DNA of 64,000 bases from Ichthyophthirius multifiliis (taxonomy: Eukaryota; Ciliophora; Oligohymenophorea; Hymenostomatida). Under the pieces are notes generated by a model that was not told the origin of the DNA, searched no databases, and saw only the letters and a list, made by a program, of their open reading frames with translations. The first letter of the stretch is position 1, and each line of letters opens with the position of its first letter. Shown here one piece after another: positions 14,967 to 27,654 of the stretch. The position numbers and the translations under genes are program-made. The stretch covers positions 17,072-81,071 of the forward strand of contig NW_004087735.1 of the NCBI RefSeq assembly GCF_000220395.1, written 5' to 3'.

Positions 14967-15662
14967 GTTTCTTTATATTAATTTAAATAATAGGTTTAAT
15001 TGCTACTGGATATTATTAAAATCCTGAATTTTAATTAATGGTAAGTCCTTAATAAGAATAAAGTTTGAGTACTTATGCAATAGAAACTTTATTTATTAAA
15101 ATTAAATCTATATATGAGTATTATGAGAACTATTAAGTTTTGAATAAAAATAATAATTTGGATGATAATTCTAATAATATACATAATACTTAAATAGAAG
15201 AAACGAAAGACAATATTTAAATACCTAAAATAGATACAGCTTTATTATAAAATTAGTAAAAATTATAAAATCTATGTATATAAAAATATTTTTTATATTT
15301 AATATAATTATTATATATTTAGAATTGATAGACAACATTATATTAAAATAGAAACTTAAAGAGCAATTTCTAAATTTAATAAAAAACCAAATACAGGTAT
15401 TAAACATTTAGTAGAAGCTGGCATTTTATAAGCAGATGACGCAAAAGGAATTGCAAAGTTTTAAAAAGTAGTGATATGATCAGTAAGGACGCAATAGGAG
15501 AATATATAGGTGGGTATAAAGAAATTAATATAAGCGTACTAAGTGAATTTACGGATACTTTAGATTTCAAAAAAATGAGAATCGATGAAGCTATGAGAAA
15601 ATTATTACAATAATTTACTTTACCAGGAGAAGTATATATATATAAATAAAAAAATAGCATTT

Positions 15663-15723
<61 letters not shown>

Positions 15724-18700
15724 GGCATAAATAGTAGATAGAATACTTTAAAAATTCGGAGATAAATTCTAATCTGATAATCCTGATATATTTAGTAGTG
15801 CTAGTGGAGCTTATACATTATCTTTTTTATTAATTATGTTATAAACGGATTTATATAATCCTTAAGTCAAAGAGAAAATGAAATTAGAAGATTTTATTAA
15901 AATCGCAAAAGGAATAGAGGGCGAGAACTTAGAAAATGAATATTTAAGTGAATTATATAATAGTATAAAAAAAAGTCCTTTAGCATTACATGAGAAGGCT
16001 AAAATAAAGTAGGATTTATAAGAAACTCTATAGACTTCAGTAAGGAAGAAATAGCATTTGTTTCTATAAGAATCCCTTTAGATGATATAAAATGGGAAAA
16101 AATTATTATAAAAAAATTAATCTTAATAAAAATTTGTTTAAGCGAATTCTATTTATTATCTAGCACCTTTAATAGAGTGTATTTCTTAAGAAATACTGAA
16201 AAGTTTAAAATATGCCTTTTAAAATTACGATGAAGAGAATAACTATACTATTTGTGTAGAAAGTTTCTAATGTATGATTTATTTATATGGATAATTTAAT
16301 ATGGAATATGAAAAAGATTTATTTTTGGAAGAAATGTGCAATCTTTATAATTTTAGTCTTTTTTCGTTTAATAATTTTTAAAAAAAACACATTTTTTTAA
16401 TCAATAGTTTGCTTTCTTTTTCTTTGAAAATAGGAAATTTTCTTAGAAAAGGATGGTATTTCATACTTAATTTAACTAGCAAATTACATTAGGTAGGGCT
16501 TATTAGAAATAAAAAAATCGAAATAAAAAAATCTACCTATAATTTGGATGAAATCTAGATTAATTAACAACAAAATTTATTTTTTGATACTGATATAATT
16601 GAAATGATATTCATTAATAGCTCCCATTTAGATGGGGAATCTATTTAGGATTTCGTTATTGCACTTTGTAGGGTATCTTATGAAGAATTAATGCAAAATT
16701 CGCAAGTCCCGATTATTTTTTCGTTATAAAAAGTAGTAGAAATTGCAGAGCTTAATATGGGAAGAATAGTTATTATCTGGAATAGAATATGGATAACCAT
16801 TAGATGCCATTTTGCGGAAATCGGGTGCAGTTAAAATATTACTATAGCAATGAACGCAGTAGATAATTTGAAACAACTTTCATAGAAACTTTTTGGTAAA
16901 AAAGAAAGATTCAATTTAACTTTTTAGAAAGATTTTTTAAAGGTTTTTGAAATAATTTTTTTAAAATAAAATATATTTATTAAAATTTTCATTTTGGATT
17001 GTATAAAAGCTTTTTGTACAAATTTTTATCGCAAAATTAAATCTGGCTGGAAAATTATTTTTAATATTATAAATTATGCAATATAAGATAATAATACAGA
17101 TTTATCGAAAAATGCTTTTTAAGTATTTTTTTTAAGTTTTTTTTTTTTTTTTTTAATTTTTTAATAAAAAGATTTTAAAATTAATAATTGATTAGGATTT
17201 AAATATTATATATGATTTGTATGCTGATATAGTCTAATGTTTAACATCTTTAAGTAAAAATAAGGAAGAAAAATTTGCTTTTACCTCAATTTAATATGTT
17301 GAATAATATATAAAATATATATTTGAAAATGAAAGTACAAAAACAAAAGATAGTAATAAAATATAAAAAATATTATATATATTTAAATAATATATATATA
17401 TAGCCTATTGGTTTCCATTATTAGGAGTATTAACTATTTTATGTGGAGATTAAAGGCATAATATATAAGCTAAAGGAATGGATAGTTTATTTAATATACT
17501 TTCTTTATATGGACATGTTTTTACAATAGAATTTTGGCGAATGATTTTTTAGGGAGTTTTAAGGCCTTTGTTTGATGAGATGTAGTTTACTTTTTAATAG
17601 ATGATTTTTAAAAAATAGTCTAAAGAATTAATTTGGTTAAAAAATTCTATCAATAAAGCTTATACAGATATAACAAAGTTACTTTTTGATTATTATGATA
17701 AACTAGGATCTTTATTGGGTGAATTTATAAAGACTTATGAAAATTGCATAAATAATACAAATGATTAAATTATTTAATTGAGTGTAAATGCGTCTAAAAA
17801 TACGATTATGAGTTTAGGAATAAAGTTTATTGATAGTGATTGGGATATTATTTTGGATTTTTTCGATAGGATAATTAGAATAACAACGCCAGTGAAATTA
17901 TAAGAAATTAATTTTGATGAAAAGAGTTAATAAATTGTTTAAGATTTAAAAGGAAAAAGAAGAGAAAGTTTTTTAAAATTAAAAAATTAAAAAATTAGTT
18001 TCGAGGTTATTTATTCATAATCAGAAGCTCATATTTTAATATTAAAAGTAATTAAAGATGTTTTAGATAATTTTCATGAATAATTAAATATGAAATAATT
18101 AGATAATTTATAAAATATAATAAAAAAATCAAATTCTTTTGCAATAAAATTTAATAAATAAATTTTCCTAAGATATTGTATATGGAAATTAGGTATTTGT
18201 ATATTATAAAAAAAAATGTGTATATATATATATATATATATTTATTTATATTTATATATATATATATTTATTTATTTTTATTTAATTTATAAATATTTAT
18301 TGTTTTTATTTCTATTTTTTTTTAGGTTTTTTTTCCTAATTATAATAATTACCTGGTATTCTTTAATAAGAAACCTTATCTTATTCTATGTGTTTGTTAA
18401 TACAATTTACTAAATTTAAAAATACTAATAATTTAAAATTTTTACTAGATTTAACGGAGTAATTTTTTTTTTTAATATTTATTTATTTCTTTTTTAAGAT
18501 AATTAATAGAAAAACTAAGTTATTTTATAAAAATTCATAAAGATTTAATTTAAATTATTAATAATCAATAATAAAATTATTAAAAATTTTAATAATAATA
18601 AATGCAATTAGAAGATCAAGATGAAGATACAATTGAATTTATTATCGAGAATATATAAATAACAGAAATGTAAAGACATGTAAGAAATTATAGGGCTATT

Positions 18701-19063
18701 ATTTACGAAACCGTTCTTCCTATATTAGAATCAATTAATTTAAATTATGTAATTTATAAATTTAAATATCTTTCTTTTAATATAAAATTTAAAATATATT
18801 TTTAGATTGAAAATAAAACGAAAGAAATATATTGTTTATTATTTGATATGATTTAATATACTTAAAATAAAAGTTTTAGTTAAATTGTATGTTATTAGTG
18901 TAAAAATTGTAATAAATGTGGAGATTAAGAAGAGTATTTAGATATTTAAGTTAGAAAAATTATGAAAAGCTTTTATTTATTTATTTTTGAAAGTACAGAT
19001 AATGATAATAAACATATGAATAATTTAAATGAGTATAAAGATAATTAAGATATTAATTTTTGA
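13028..19063 (+). CDS. Sec7-domain ARF guanine-nucleotide exchange factor, BIG/Sec7p type, about 1747 aa
   Basis: These large exchange factors load GTP on ARF GTPases at the trans-Golgi and endosomes. Ten introns (13179-13288, 13700-13817, 14892-14966, 15256-15322, 15632-15724, 17123-17171, 17353-17403, 18193-18325, 18459-18498, 18749-18805) leave 5243 coding bases, one short of a multiple of three. Domain order fits BIG: an N-terminal DCB region (to ~residue 270), a cysteine-rich patch, a HUS region with FYVNYDCS, then the Sec7 domain. That domain runs from FNKKPNTGIKHLVEAG through FTLPGEAQ, whose Glu is the catalytic finger, to MLQTDLYNPQVKEKM. Long HDS helical repeats follow, including AELNMGRIVIIWNRIW. 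The frame breaks by one base near 15460-15465, between IAKF and KSSDMISKDAIGEY. The C-terminus is weakly conserved, with a CKNCNKCG cluster. Identity is very secure. Confidence 0.93.
14903..14963. repeat. (TA)n microsatellite in a Sec7-gene intron
   Basis: About 30 TA units within the intron 14892-14966. The intron is almost nothing but the repeat plus its GT and AG ends. Confidence 0.9.
15665..15718. repeat. (AT)n microsatellite in a Sec7-gene intron
   Basis: About 27 AT units in the intron 15632-15724, which interrupts the gene immediately after the codon for the catalytic glutamate of the Sec7 domain. Confidence 0.9.
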
Positions 19064-19432
19064 ATTAATTAAAAAGATAATTATTTTTTTAAAAAAAAAT
19101 GAGAAAGACATTTAACTTATTAAAAGGGAAATACAAATTTTTTAATATTATATACATAAACAAATAATTATTTTTTAAAAAAACACAAAATAAATATATA
19201 TATATATATATATATATAAATAATTTTTTTTTAATAAAAAAATTATTTTTCTTTATTAAATTAATTTATTTATTTTATAAAAATATATATTTATATATAT
19301 ATCTAATATTTTTTTTCTTATAAAGTATATATAATATATAATATATATATTTTTTTATTATTATTTATTAGAATCATCAATATTATTATTATTATATATA
19401 TAAAAGTAAGTTTTTTTTAATATTTTTTTTTA
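19064..19432. other. Intergenic, convergent gene pair
   Basis: About 370 bp between two 3' ends, with (TA)n at 19195-19216 and near 19280-19350. No gene or RNA was recognised. Confidence 0.5.
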
Positions 19433-20908
19433 TCAATAGCACATAAGCATTTTAGCACCATGATTATTACTTAAAATCATTTTCAAGCTATTTTTTTTCA
19501 AGAGCATTTTTTTAAAGTAATTAAATCTTATTTATTATTTAACATTTTTCATATATGTAATTAATGTTTCTTAATCTTTTTGAATTTTCAATTGTTCTTT
19601 CATTTATTTCTTTTGTTTTTTCTTTAAATTTCTTTCACTATTTAAAGAAATTATATTTACTTAGTTTTTATTATCGTTTACAATAACAATTTATTTAAGA
19701 TCAGTTAATTTAAAAAGCTTTTCATTTTAAAAGTTATTATTTGTTTCTTCTTTTTATACTTCTAAGAAGTTATTTATTTTTTATCCAATCAAATTCAATG
19801 GCTTATCATTTTAAATTCCATTTATGATAACGATTTCTTATAAATCACTTAATTATAGTAGTTATTCTTCTTAATTCTTTTAACAAACTTAACAAGAAGG
19901 AGTAGAATTCTCAAAAATTAAATTTAAAGGATTTTTAATAGAATTATTATTAATAATTACATTATCTTAAGGAAGACACTAAGATTTTTGTTCGAAAATC
20001 TCACATTCAGAAGCTTGAGTAGAAATGGATTTATTTTTTAAAGAATTAGTTTAAATTTCAATATGAGAAAAAGCGGGATTTTAAGTTTAAATATCAGCAT
20101 GAGAAATTTGAGACTTTTATGTTTGAATTTCTATATGAGAAATTAAAGGTTTATTAGTTTAAATAATGGCATTATTAGTAGCAACCTATATTGTTTATAT
20201 AAAAGTATGGTTTATTTAAGGAGTTTAATTATTTTAACTACGCGAAGCTTAAATATTTGGTTTTGAGGTTTATATTGAAATATTTATTTTTTCGATTTAA
20301 TTTATTTTTTAAAGAAAAGTTGTTTTTTAGAGTAATTCTTTTTCTATTTATATTAATTTTTAATGAATTTTTTTATTTTCGGTTATTAAATCTTGGACTT
20401 ATATGAAGTTTTCTTGTTTTATAGAAAAAATTCTCTACTCGGCATTTCTAAGAGATATTTCTAGTAGTTTCTTAGATTCTAATTGATTTTTTTATGTTTA
20501 GAATTGAGATTCTAAGTGTTTAATGTATTCTTTTTGGAGAGTATTTTCTACTTCTACTTTTCTTTTTTCTTCAAATAGAGTTTAATTCAGTTTGCTATTT
20601 TTAAAAAGGTTACTTTCGAGTTCTTCATTTTATATTTTGGAAGCTTCTAAAAGACTTTTTTATTTTAAAAATTTCTTCTTTAACATTTCGAAGGATGTGA
20701 GTTGAATTTTTAAACTTTCAATAGTTTCTTGACAGTCTACTTGTTTCTTTTCCATTATTCTTCGGATTAGTATTTATTCTTCTAAAGCTTAATTTAAAGT
20801 TTATATTGATTTATTCATTTTTTCTAATGTTTTTTGTTATTAATTAAGCTCGTTTAAGGCATCTTAGAGTTTTTCACTATCTCCCTTAATTAATTCGAAG
20901 TCGTCCAT
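19433..20908 (-). CDS. Coiled-coil protein with tandem IQT repeats, 491 aa, single exon
   Basis: A single uninterrupted frame of exactly 492 codons runs from ATG 20906-20908 to TGA 19433-19435. Residues 1-240 form a nearly continuous coiled coil, beginning MDDFELIKGDSEKLQ, with many Leu/Lys/Glu/Gln heptads. Residues about 250-300 contain a degenerate tandem repeat of 12-14 residues around SHIEIQTQ (ISHIEIQTQ, ISHADIQTQ, FSHIEIQTN). It is flanked by further IQT units, with a single CQVC in the linker after it. The last 100 residues are Lys/Gln-rich and basic. No signal peptide or membrane segment. The family is not recognised. Its lack of introns is unusual among its long neighbours. Confidence 0.8.
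20048..20145 (-). repeat. Tandem coding repeat (SHxxIQTQ units)
   Basis: Three adjacent units of 12-14 codons encode ISHIEIQTQ, ISHADIQTQ and FSHIEIQTN in the coiled-coil gene. DNA of the units has diverged while the SH..IQT pattern is kept, which suggests selection on the protein motif. Confidence 0.75.
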
Positions 20909-21084
20909 ATTTTTTTTATTTTTAAAATATATATATATATATATATAAATTTTAATTGATTTTTATTTTATTATTATTATATGTTTTTAAACGTTAGATA
21001 TATGATGATTTTTGCTTTTATATAATTATAATGCAGTAAGAATTACCCATATAAAAATTATATTGATAAAATAAATATATATAA

Positions 21085-21120
<36 letters not shown>

Positions 21121-21858
21121 CATGTTATTTAATGAATAAAAATAAATATTTATTTTAATATTTTTTTATTTATATATATATATTTTATTTACTTTTCTTT
21201 TTATTTTTAATTTAGTTATATATAATTAAATTTTTCTCCACATAAATTATTAATAGATTGAAAAAATAGATATTATTTAATAATATGTAAAATTATATTT
21301 CAAATTTCACGATATTATTTTTAATTTTTATTCCTTTTGTTATAATTGGAGATATTATTCTTTTAATAATTAAAATTATACAATGTTTTCCCATATTTTT
21401 ATTATTTATTATATAATTCGACATACAATAAAATAAAAATAATTTAGTTCATTATCTACTTAATAATTAATGTTAAATTTTTTACTTTTTAAATAATATT
21501 AATTATATGTTTATATGGTATATTATATAATTAATAATCTAGTTATAATATTTTTTATATTAATAAAATATATTTTATTTATATACGATTTAAAATCAAT
21601 ACAAAAAATATTATATTTGTAAAAAATTTAAAAAAATATTACTTTTTATTTTTTTATAAAATAATAACAATTATGTTTCAAATCAATAAAAATAATATGA
21701 TTTTTTAATTAATTTATATATAATCATGTTGTATGATACTTTTATATTTATTTTTTTTATAGAAAAAGATAAAAAATTAATTTATAAATAATATAATGAA
21801 ATATATATATATATAATTTTCGTATTTTGCATAAATAAACAAAAAATAAAAAAAATCA
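20909..21858. other. Intergenic AT-rich DNA, about 950 bp
   Basis: Upstream of the coiled-coil gene and downstream of the PDI-like gene, both on the minus strand. Contains (TA)n runs near 20928-20946 and 21090-21114. I found no coding frame or structured RNA. Confidence 0.55.
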
Positions 21859-22347
21859 TCATTCTCTTTTTGATTTAGATCTAGTTGAAGATGAATATTA
21901 GTTTTAATCATCAGTGACATCATCATTTCCAACATCAGGAGTTTAATCGAATTTATTTTATGTATTTTTATCATTACAAGATGATCCACATAAACAAAGA
22001 AAAGTAACTAAAATAATAAGAAATACTAAAACGGCAACAACTATAAGAATAACAGTTGTCTAATTTTTTTATTTTATTTAATATTTATAAAAAAATAAAA
22101 ATATTTACTGATTCTCCTAGTTTATTAATAAATGAAGATTCCGTTTTATTTATATCAAAATTAATATCAGTAGTTTCAGCACTCAAATGCTATGAATTGA
22201 TAAATTCAATAAAATTATCTAAAACTCTTTATCCTTTATACTTATGTGCTTAATATCCGGTTGAAAAATAATATATTGTTGGATATCCTTTAACTTCAAA
22301 TTAATCACATATTCCTCTTTCAACTGTACTATAATATAAATATATAA

Positions 22348-22411
<64 letters not shown>

Positions 22412-22668
22412 TACCAATCAACAGCAAAAACTGTAGCTTTTTCTTAGGCATTTGATAATTCTTCGAATGTTGGAATCAATCGTTTACAATGTCCACACCA
22501 AGGAGCGTAAAACATACCAATTGATGGTTTTGTTATTATTCCAGAACCAATACCGGTTTCTTGGACAAAATTTTCTTTTGATAATTATTTCACTTTTGTA
22601 TTTTCACTAAATGTGTGGGTTTGAATGATTATTAATATTGATATTAATAATATTATATTTTTAAACAT
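21859..22668 (-). CDS. PDI-like membrane-anchored thioredoxin-domain protein, 224 aa
   Basis: Protein disulfide isomerases oxidise and rearrange disulfides in the ER. ATG 22666-22668 starts a hydrophobic signal peptide ([15 protein letters not shown]). One thioredoxin fold follows, with the active site [12 protein letters not shown] (CGHC, the PDI form), then VDCT, and the cis-Pro loop GYPTIYYF. After about residue 170 a strongly hydrophobic segment ([16 protein letters not shown]) anchors it to the membrane. An acidic/Ser-rich cytosolic tail ends SKSKRE at TGA 21859-21861. Introns 22329-22414 and 22060-22108 leave exactly 225 codons. The family (TMX or PDI-A type) is clear; the specific substrates are not. 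The tail is not a plain KDEL, so retention would rest on the membrane anchor. Confidence 0.9.
22360..22411. repeat. (TA)n microsatellite in an intron
   Basis: Near-perfect TA repeat, broken once by a G near 22402, within the first intron of the PDI-like gene (22329-22414). Confidence 0.85.
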
Positions 22669-23081
22669 TTTTTTTAAATATAATATCTTTTTGTTTAAAT
22701 ACTTTTTTTTAAATTTTTTTTAAAAAATATTGATTAATTAATAATTAATTTAAAAAAAAAAATTAATTTTTCTGATGTTAATTAACACGCGTGTTTATTA
22801 TGTTTTATAATAAATATATGTATATAAATAATTTTAAATATATTTATATATATATATTTAAATATATAATTATATAGTTAATTTGAATTTTTTTAAATAT
22901 AATATTTAATGCATATATTTATAATTATGTATTCTATATTATTTATTTTCTTTTTATAAAAAAAATTAAAAAATGCATAAAAATAATTAATATTTAATTT
23001 ATTTATATTAATAAATCTTATTTTGTATTTATTTATTTTTTGTATAAAAAAATTAATAATAAAAAAATAATCTATTTTTTC
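22669..23081. other. Intergenic AT-rich DNA
   Basis: About 410 bp between two minus-strand genes. One GC-containing island (ACACGCG near 22785) interrupts the A/T; it is too short to interpret. Confidence 0.5.
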
Positions 23082-23615
23082 TCAACTAGTTGCAGCTTTT
23101 AAAAATATTCTGTTAGTATTTTTTCTTGATTTTTATGCATATTTACCTGCGTTAGTATCTGCATCAACAATATTTGCTTTATCAAATTAATCAGCCTTAA
23201 CTTCCTTTCTTTCAAATAAATCCATAACATTAATTTCACAAGTGTTATCTCTATTATTATTTATTTTTAAATTAATTTTTTTTTAAAAATAAAAAATATA
23301 TTATTACGCATGTATAATTAACCAACCACCGCTATGAAGATAATCTCCTGATACATCTTTGACATCTTATGTAAGTTTTATTTTTAAAGGACCAGGTGGT
23401 AAAACATATAAAGATGCTGGAGTTTTATTTTAAACACATAAAGCGGCTTCATTTGTTTTGGCTTAAATTCTTGAAAAACCATCAAAATTAACTAATACTT
23501 CTCTATATGGAGTTCTTAAAGTTAGCTCCATTTTTGCTTTTTTTGCTAATTAGGAGAAATATTATTTTTATAATTAAGTTATATGAGATTGGTTCAAAAA
23601 TAATTTAGTGAACAT
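23082..23615 (-). CDS. Probable mitochondrial ATP synthase F1 delta (epsilon-type) subunit, 158 aa
   Basis: This subunit sits in the central stalk of F1 and couples rotation to ATP synthesis. ATG 23613-23615 opens a 28-residue basic, Ser/Gln-rich leader (MFTKLFLNQSHITQ...) that reads like a mitochondrial presequence and is in frame with the rest. One 57-nt intron (23251-23307) then leaves exactly 159 codons. The mature part begins LTLRTPYREVLVNFDGF and continues YVLPPGPLKIKL, then YLHSGGWLIIHADNTCEINV. This matches the order of the epsilon/delta beta-sandwich: start strand, turn before the Leu-Pro-Gly loop, then the SGG strand and a DNT turn. The usual C-terminal helices are short and divergent. 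A second ATG at 23529-23531 exists but would lose the leader. Assignment rests on remembered pattern, not alignment. Confidence 0.6.
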
Positions 23616-23971
23616 TTGTTTTTCTTTTATATATATTTATATTATAATTATTTAATTTTATTTTATCAAAAGAATGTTTTTTTTTTTTCCTTAAAATATA
23701 TATATGTATAAATAAATAATAAATAAATAAATAAATATATTTATATATATTCACATATTTAATATAATATTTATTTAAATTTAAATATATAAATTTATTT
23801 ATATATATTAATAAATTTATTTATATATTTTTTTATTTTATATATTTATCTTTTATAATTTAGTTAAATAAATTAATTTTAAATAAAATTATATATATAT
23901 TTATTTATTTTTGTTTTTAATAATCAAAAATATATTATTATAAAATTAAAAAAAATATTTAATTAATAAAA
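23616..23971. promoter_or_regulatory. Shared divergent upstream region
   Basis: About 356 bp between divergent ATGs (F1 delta-like on minus, acidic protein on plus). Almost pure A/T with AATA repeats near 23705-23735; no recognisable element. Confidence 0.4.
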
Positions 23972-25100
23972 ATGTCAAAAGAAGAATAGAATATTAAATG
24001 GTTTTATTTATTATATATAATATTTATAAATAAAATTTTTATTTAAAATAATATATTAGCGAACAATTTAAAGATTCAACATACCCAAATATGGAATTGC
24101 AAATACTCGGTTAATTAAAAAGACAAAAATCTTAAAAAATTTGTTCATCTGAAAATTTAATAAATCCTGTATTCGAAGAACAAGATGAAGATAAAATAAA
24201 TAATAACTTAGAAGAAGTTATAAAATTATAACTAAAAAAATTTATTTTTTATTAAAATAAAGTAAAAACATAAATTCAAATAATTAAATTTACAATTAGA
24301 TACAGATGAATTCAATAATTTTAAAAATGAATAAATTATATATAAATAATAATCCACGCGTGTTAAACAAGTTAGTATAGATTAATTATCAGAGTCAATA
24401 ATAGAACAAAAAAACGAAGAAGATAATTAAATATTAAATTAGGGTAAAATGCATTTATAATAATATAAAATCGATGATGTTTATATGGTCGATAAGTGTG
24501 AATTTGTAGATTGTAATACACCTACGAAATCAAAATAAATTCAAAAAAAAGGACTATCTATTTCTTAGGCTAGTTACACAAGTTATCAATAGAAAGATGA
24601 AGAATCTATTAAAGAAGATGAACCCGAAAAAGAATCTGAACCTGAATTATTATAATAAACGTCAGTTTTGCATAATAATAATTAGAAATAAATTAAAATT
24701 GATGAATTGGAAGAGGAAAATAATAAACTAAGTTATAAAATGGATATTTAAGAGCCTATTTAAGAAGTAATTATAGAAGATTTAAAAGGGGAAGAACTAG
24801 ATGATGTACATATGAATTTTTAATAATAAATTGCTAAATAAGAAAGAGAAAATGAAAAATAATATTTAAAAAATATTGTTAAGTATATTTTTTTTATCTA
24901 TTTCTATTTTTAAATTTATTTCTATTTTTCTTTATATTTTTTTATTTTCTAAAAATCTTTTTTGTTTTAGAAATGATACAAATTAAGTAGAATAAAATAT
25001 GTATTAATTTAAAGATGTATCAGAAAGTATTTAAAGTATAAGATAATTTTAAAATAATTAAATTATTGAAAATGTGAATGAAGAGGAAAAGGAAAATTGA
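23972..25100 (+). CDS. Hypothetical acidic, Gln-rich protein, 311 aa
   Basis: Introns 24001-24059, 24217-24262 and 24883-24970 leave exactly 312 codons, from ATG 23972 to TGA 25098-25100. The protein is rich in Glu, Asp, Gln, Ser and Asn, with several acidic stretches (KEDEPEKESEPE and similar) and no hydrophobic segment. It looks largely disordered, perhaps with short helices. I recognise no domain. The first exon is only 29 nt and its intron starts GTTTT; this exon is the least certain part. It converges on the ribophorin II gene. Confidence 0.6.
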
Positions 25101-25404
25101 TTTTTTTTTTAATATATTTAATCATACTAAAATATCTATATAAAGCAAATTATTTTACAAACTTTGTATAAAAAAAAGCATGATTTCTATTATGATTTTT
25201 TATTTATATAAAGTTATAAAATTCTACTATATTTTTTTTTTTTCTTTTTTTCTTTTTTCTTTATTTCTTTTTTTCTTTTTTTTAAAAAAAAAACAAAATT
25301 ATTTGATTAAATATCAATTACATTAAAAATAATATTATAAAAAAAATAAAAATAAAAAAGAAGCAAATTAAATATATAAAAAAATTAATAATGTTTTTTT
25401 TTTT
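25101..25404. other. Intergenic, convergent gene pair
   Basis: About 300 bp between two 3' ends, with a T-rich/C-interrupted run at 25230-25285. No gene seen. Confidence 0.5.
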
Positions 25405-27445
25405 TCATTTAATATCCTATAGTCTATTCAAAGCTTAATTTCCAATAATAAACAAAGGAATAATTCCCAAACCTGTATATGCTAAAAGTTCTATCAGATT
25501 AATACTTACCCAAAAAACAATTAAAAGCAAAATACTTAAAATAAATATCACAAAAAAGCTCAAAATCCATATTTTATCATTTTTGTTGGCTAAAAGTAAT
25601 TTTTTAAAGTTCAAATTAATTTAAGAAATCAATATTAAAAAAAAGCCAAAAGCTAATATTAATGCCAAAACAAAAAATGAAATAAAGAACAAAGGAGGTT
25701 ATTAAATATTAGGAGAAGGTTAAAAATCTATATTTTTCAAAACCTAATAATCGGCATCATTAGGGGCTTTTTAGTCATTTTTAGGATTAATAAAAGACAC
25801 ATCAAATTTTGCAAAATTCCACTAAATTTTATACTCTAATTTTTAATCAGCAATAATAATTTCACATTCATATTCTCCATTAAATGGCAAAATAGTTCGA
25901 GGATCCCCCATATCTACTATCGCTAAATAAGTTTTTTATATATCATCATATTGTGCGTTTACTAATGTAGTTACTCCTTCGAATTTTGAATGTTTTAATC
26001 TTATAGAAGTTTAAGAAGGTCTAAATTGGAGTCTTTTTATGGGAAAATCAAGTTCAAATTGGAAATATATGAAAGAGTTTTAGTTAGATTTGATGCTTTA
26101 GGAAATTTTTTTGTCATAAAGTACTTTATGTGTATATTTTTTAGGTATTTTTCCTTTTCCTTATGTTACTTCGAATTCTATTTTACTCATTTTTAAAGTT
26201 GTTACAAATAAAACCCTTTCTTATAAAATAGTTTAACCTTTTTCATTTATTTAGATCTTATAGTAACCTAAATCAGTTATATGAGATGGTTAAATTATCA
26301 TTTCTAAATGCCATTGAAGGTTTTCGCTTTTGGAAATTTAAATTTCATTTTAAACAATATTTTTATTTCTTTTGAAAATATTTCCAGTTAGATTTATTTA
26401 AGGAGATATTTCTTCAATTTTTTCGCCGAGAATATTTTCGTAGCGTAGTTGTATTTGGTAGGGTTTTTTAGTGGAATATGTGATGGGGGTATTTTTAATA
26501 ATGAGGATTTTCAAAAGAGGGAATTCTAAGTAAATCTTAAGTAGCTCGTATTTTTCTTCAGTTCGTAGAATGGATGAATTTGCCGAGTTTTTCAGAAAAA
26601 CAAGCATTTTCGGGAAATATTATTCGTTAAAAGTTTTCAGGCTTTTCATTTGTGGATATAGGGCTTGTTATGAATAGAAAAAGCGGAATATTTTGCTTGT
26701 TACAAGAACTGTATCTTGTTTTTCTAAAACGGCTACTTGTTATTCGAATATAGAAATGGAATTTAATAATATACTTTCTAAATGAATATCGTAATTTTCG
26801 ATTTTTTATTTACAAAGTAAAAAACAGTCAAGTAAATATGAGGTTGATTCATAACTAGTTTGTTCCTTATTTATATTATTTTATTTTATATTTTTTTTAT
26901 TTTATTTTTTACTGGTATAGATATGTTCTGGATTGATGTACCATCTTTTTATAAGTATTTTGTTAATTAATTACAGGTTTAATCTAATATTATTTTATCT
27001 TCAAAATGTGTGGCTAAAAGTATAATATAATATGCGTTTTATGGTTATTTTAATTTCTTTAGTTCTTCTAAATATATTTCTTTTAATTCTTGCTTTTAAA
27101 AATAATAGAAATTAATTATATTTTTTTAAGTACTTTTGAATATTCGATAATACATTTAGGAAGCATACTTACTAATTGTAAGAAATAATAAATGTTTTTT
27201 GAAGTTTTTAATTATTATTAAACATTTTAAGATTTTAATAATTGACATGCATTTTAGTTTTTCAATGTGTTTGAGTCAGCTAACTTTTAATAAATATATG
27301 CTTCTTTGTATAAATATTCTAAATTTAATTCATCTTTTTCTATTGAGGTTCTTACATATATTTCACTTTATTTAATGTATTCTTGAGAAATTTAGCAATT
27401 TAAAATTATTATTAAATTAAAGATAAATATAATTTTTTTTATCAT
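25405..27445 (-). CDS. Oligosaccharyltransferase subunit ribophorin II (RPN2/SWP1-like), 650 aa
   Basis: Ribophorin II is a non-catalytic ER membrane subunit of the complex that transfers N-glycans to nascent proteins. ATG 27443-27445 begins with a signal peptide (IIFIFNLIIILNC). Introns 27093-27133 and 26866-26912 leave exactly 651 codons. A long luminal helical/beta region follows. The C-terminal 130 residues have the family's signature layout: a luminal PFNGEYECEI strand, a PP-containing linker, then three membrane spans (ISFFVLALILAFGFFLI, ILSFFVIFILSILLLIVFW, and IELLAYTGLGIIPLFIIGN). It ends with a short QALNRLQDIK tail, as in animal and plant RPN2. Length is close to the usual ~630 residues. 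A non-OST ciliate membrane protein is the only alternative I considered, and the layout argues against it. Confidence 0.82.
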
Positions 27446-27654
27446 TTTTATTTTGCTTAAAAATTTAAAATTTTTGATATATACAAATAATAAATTATAA
27501 ATATCTTTTATTTATATATATTTTATTAAAAAAAAATATATATATCTTTTTTATATACATAACTAAGTATTTAATTTCAATGTATTTTTATTTTAAATTA
27601 ATTAAATTATATTTATTATTATTAATTTTTTTTTATATTTTATTTATTAGTTAA

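Noticed and set aside
15459-15469. Programmed -1 frameshift in the Sec7 gene
   Set aside because: The zero-frame codons around the step (AAG TTT TAA AAA) do not form a slippery heptamer, so a simple missing base is more likely.
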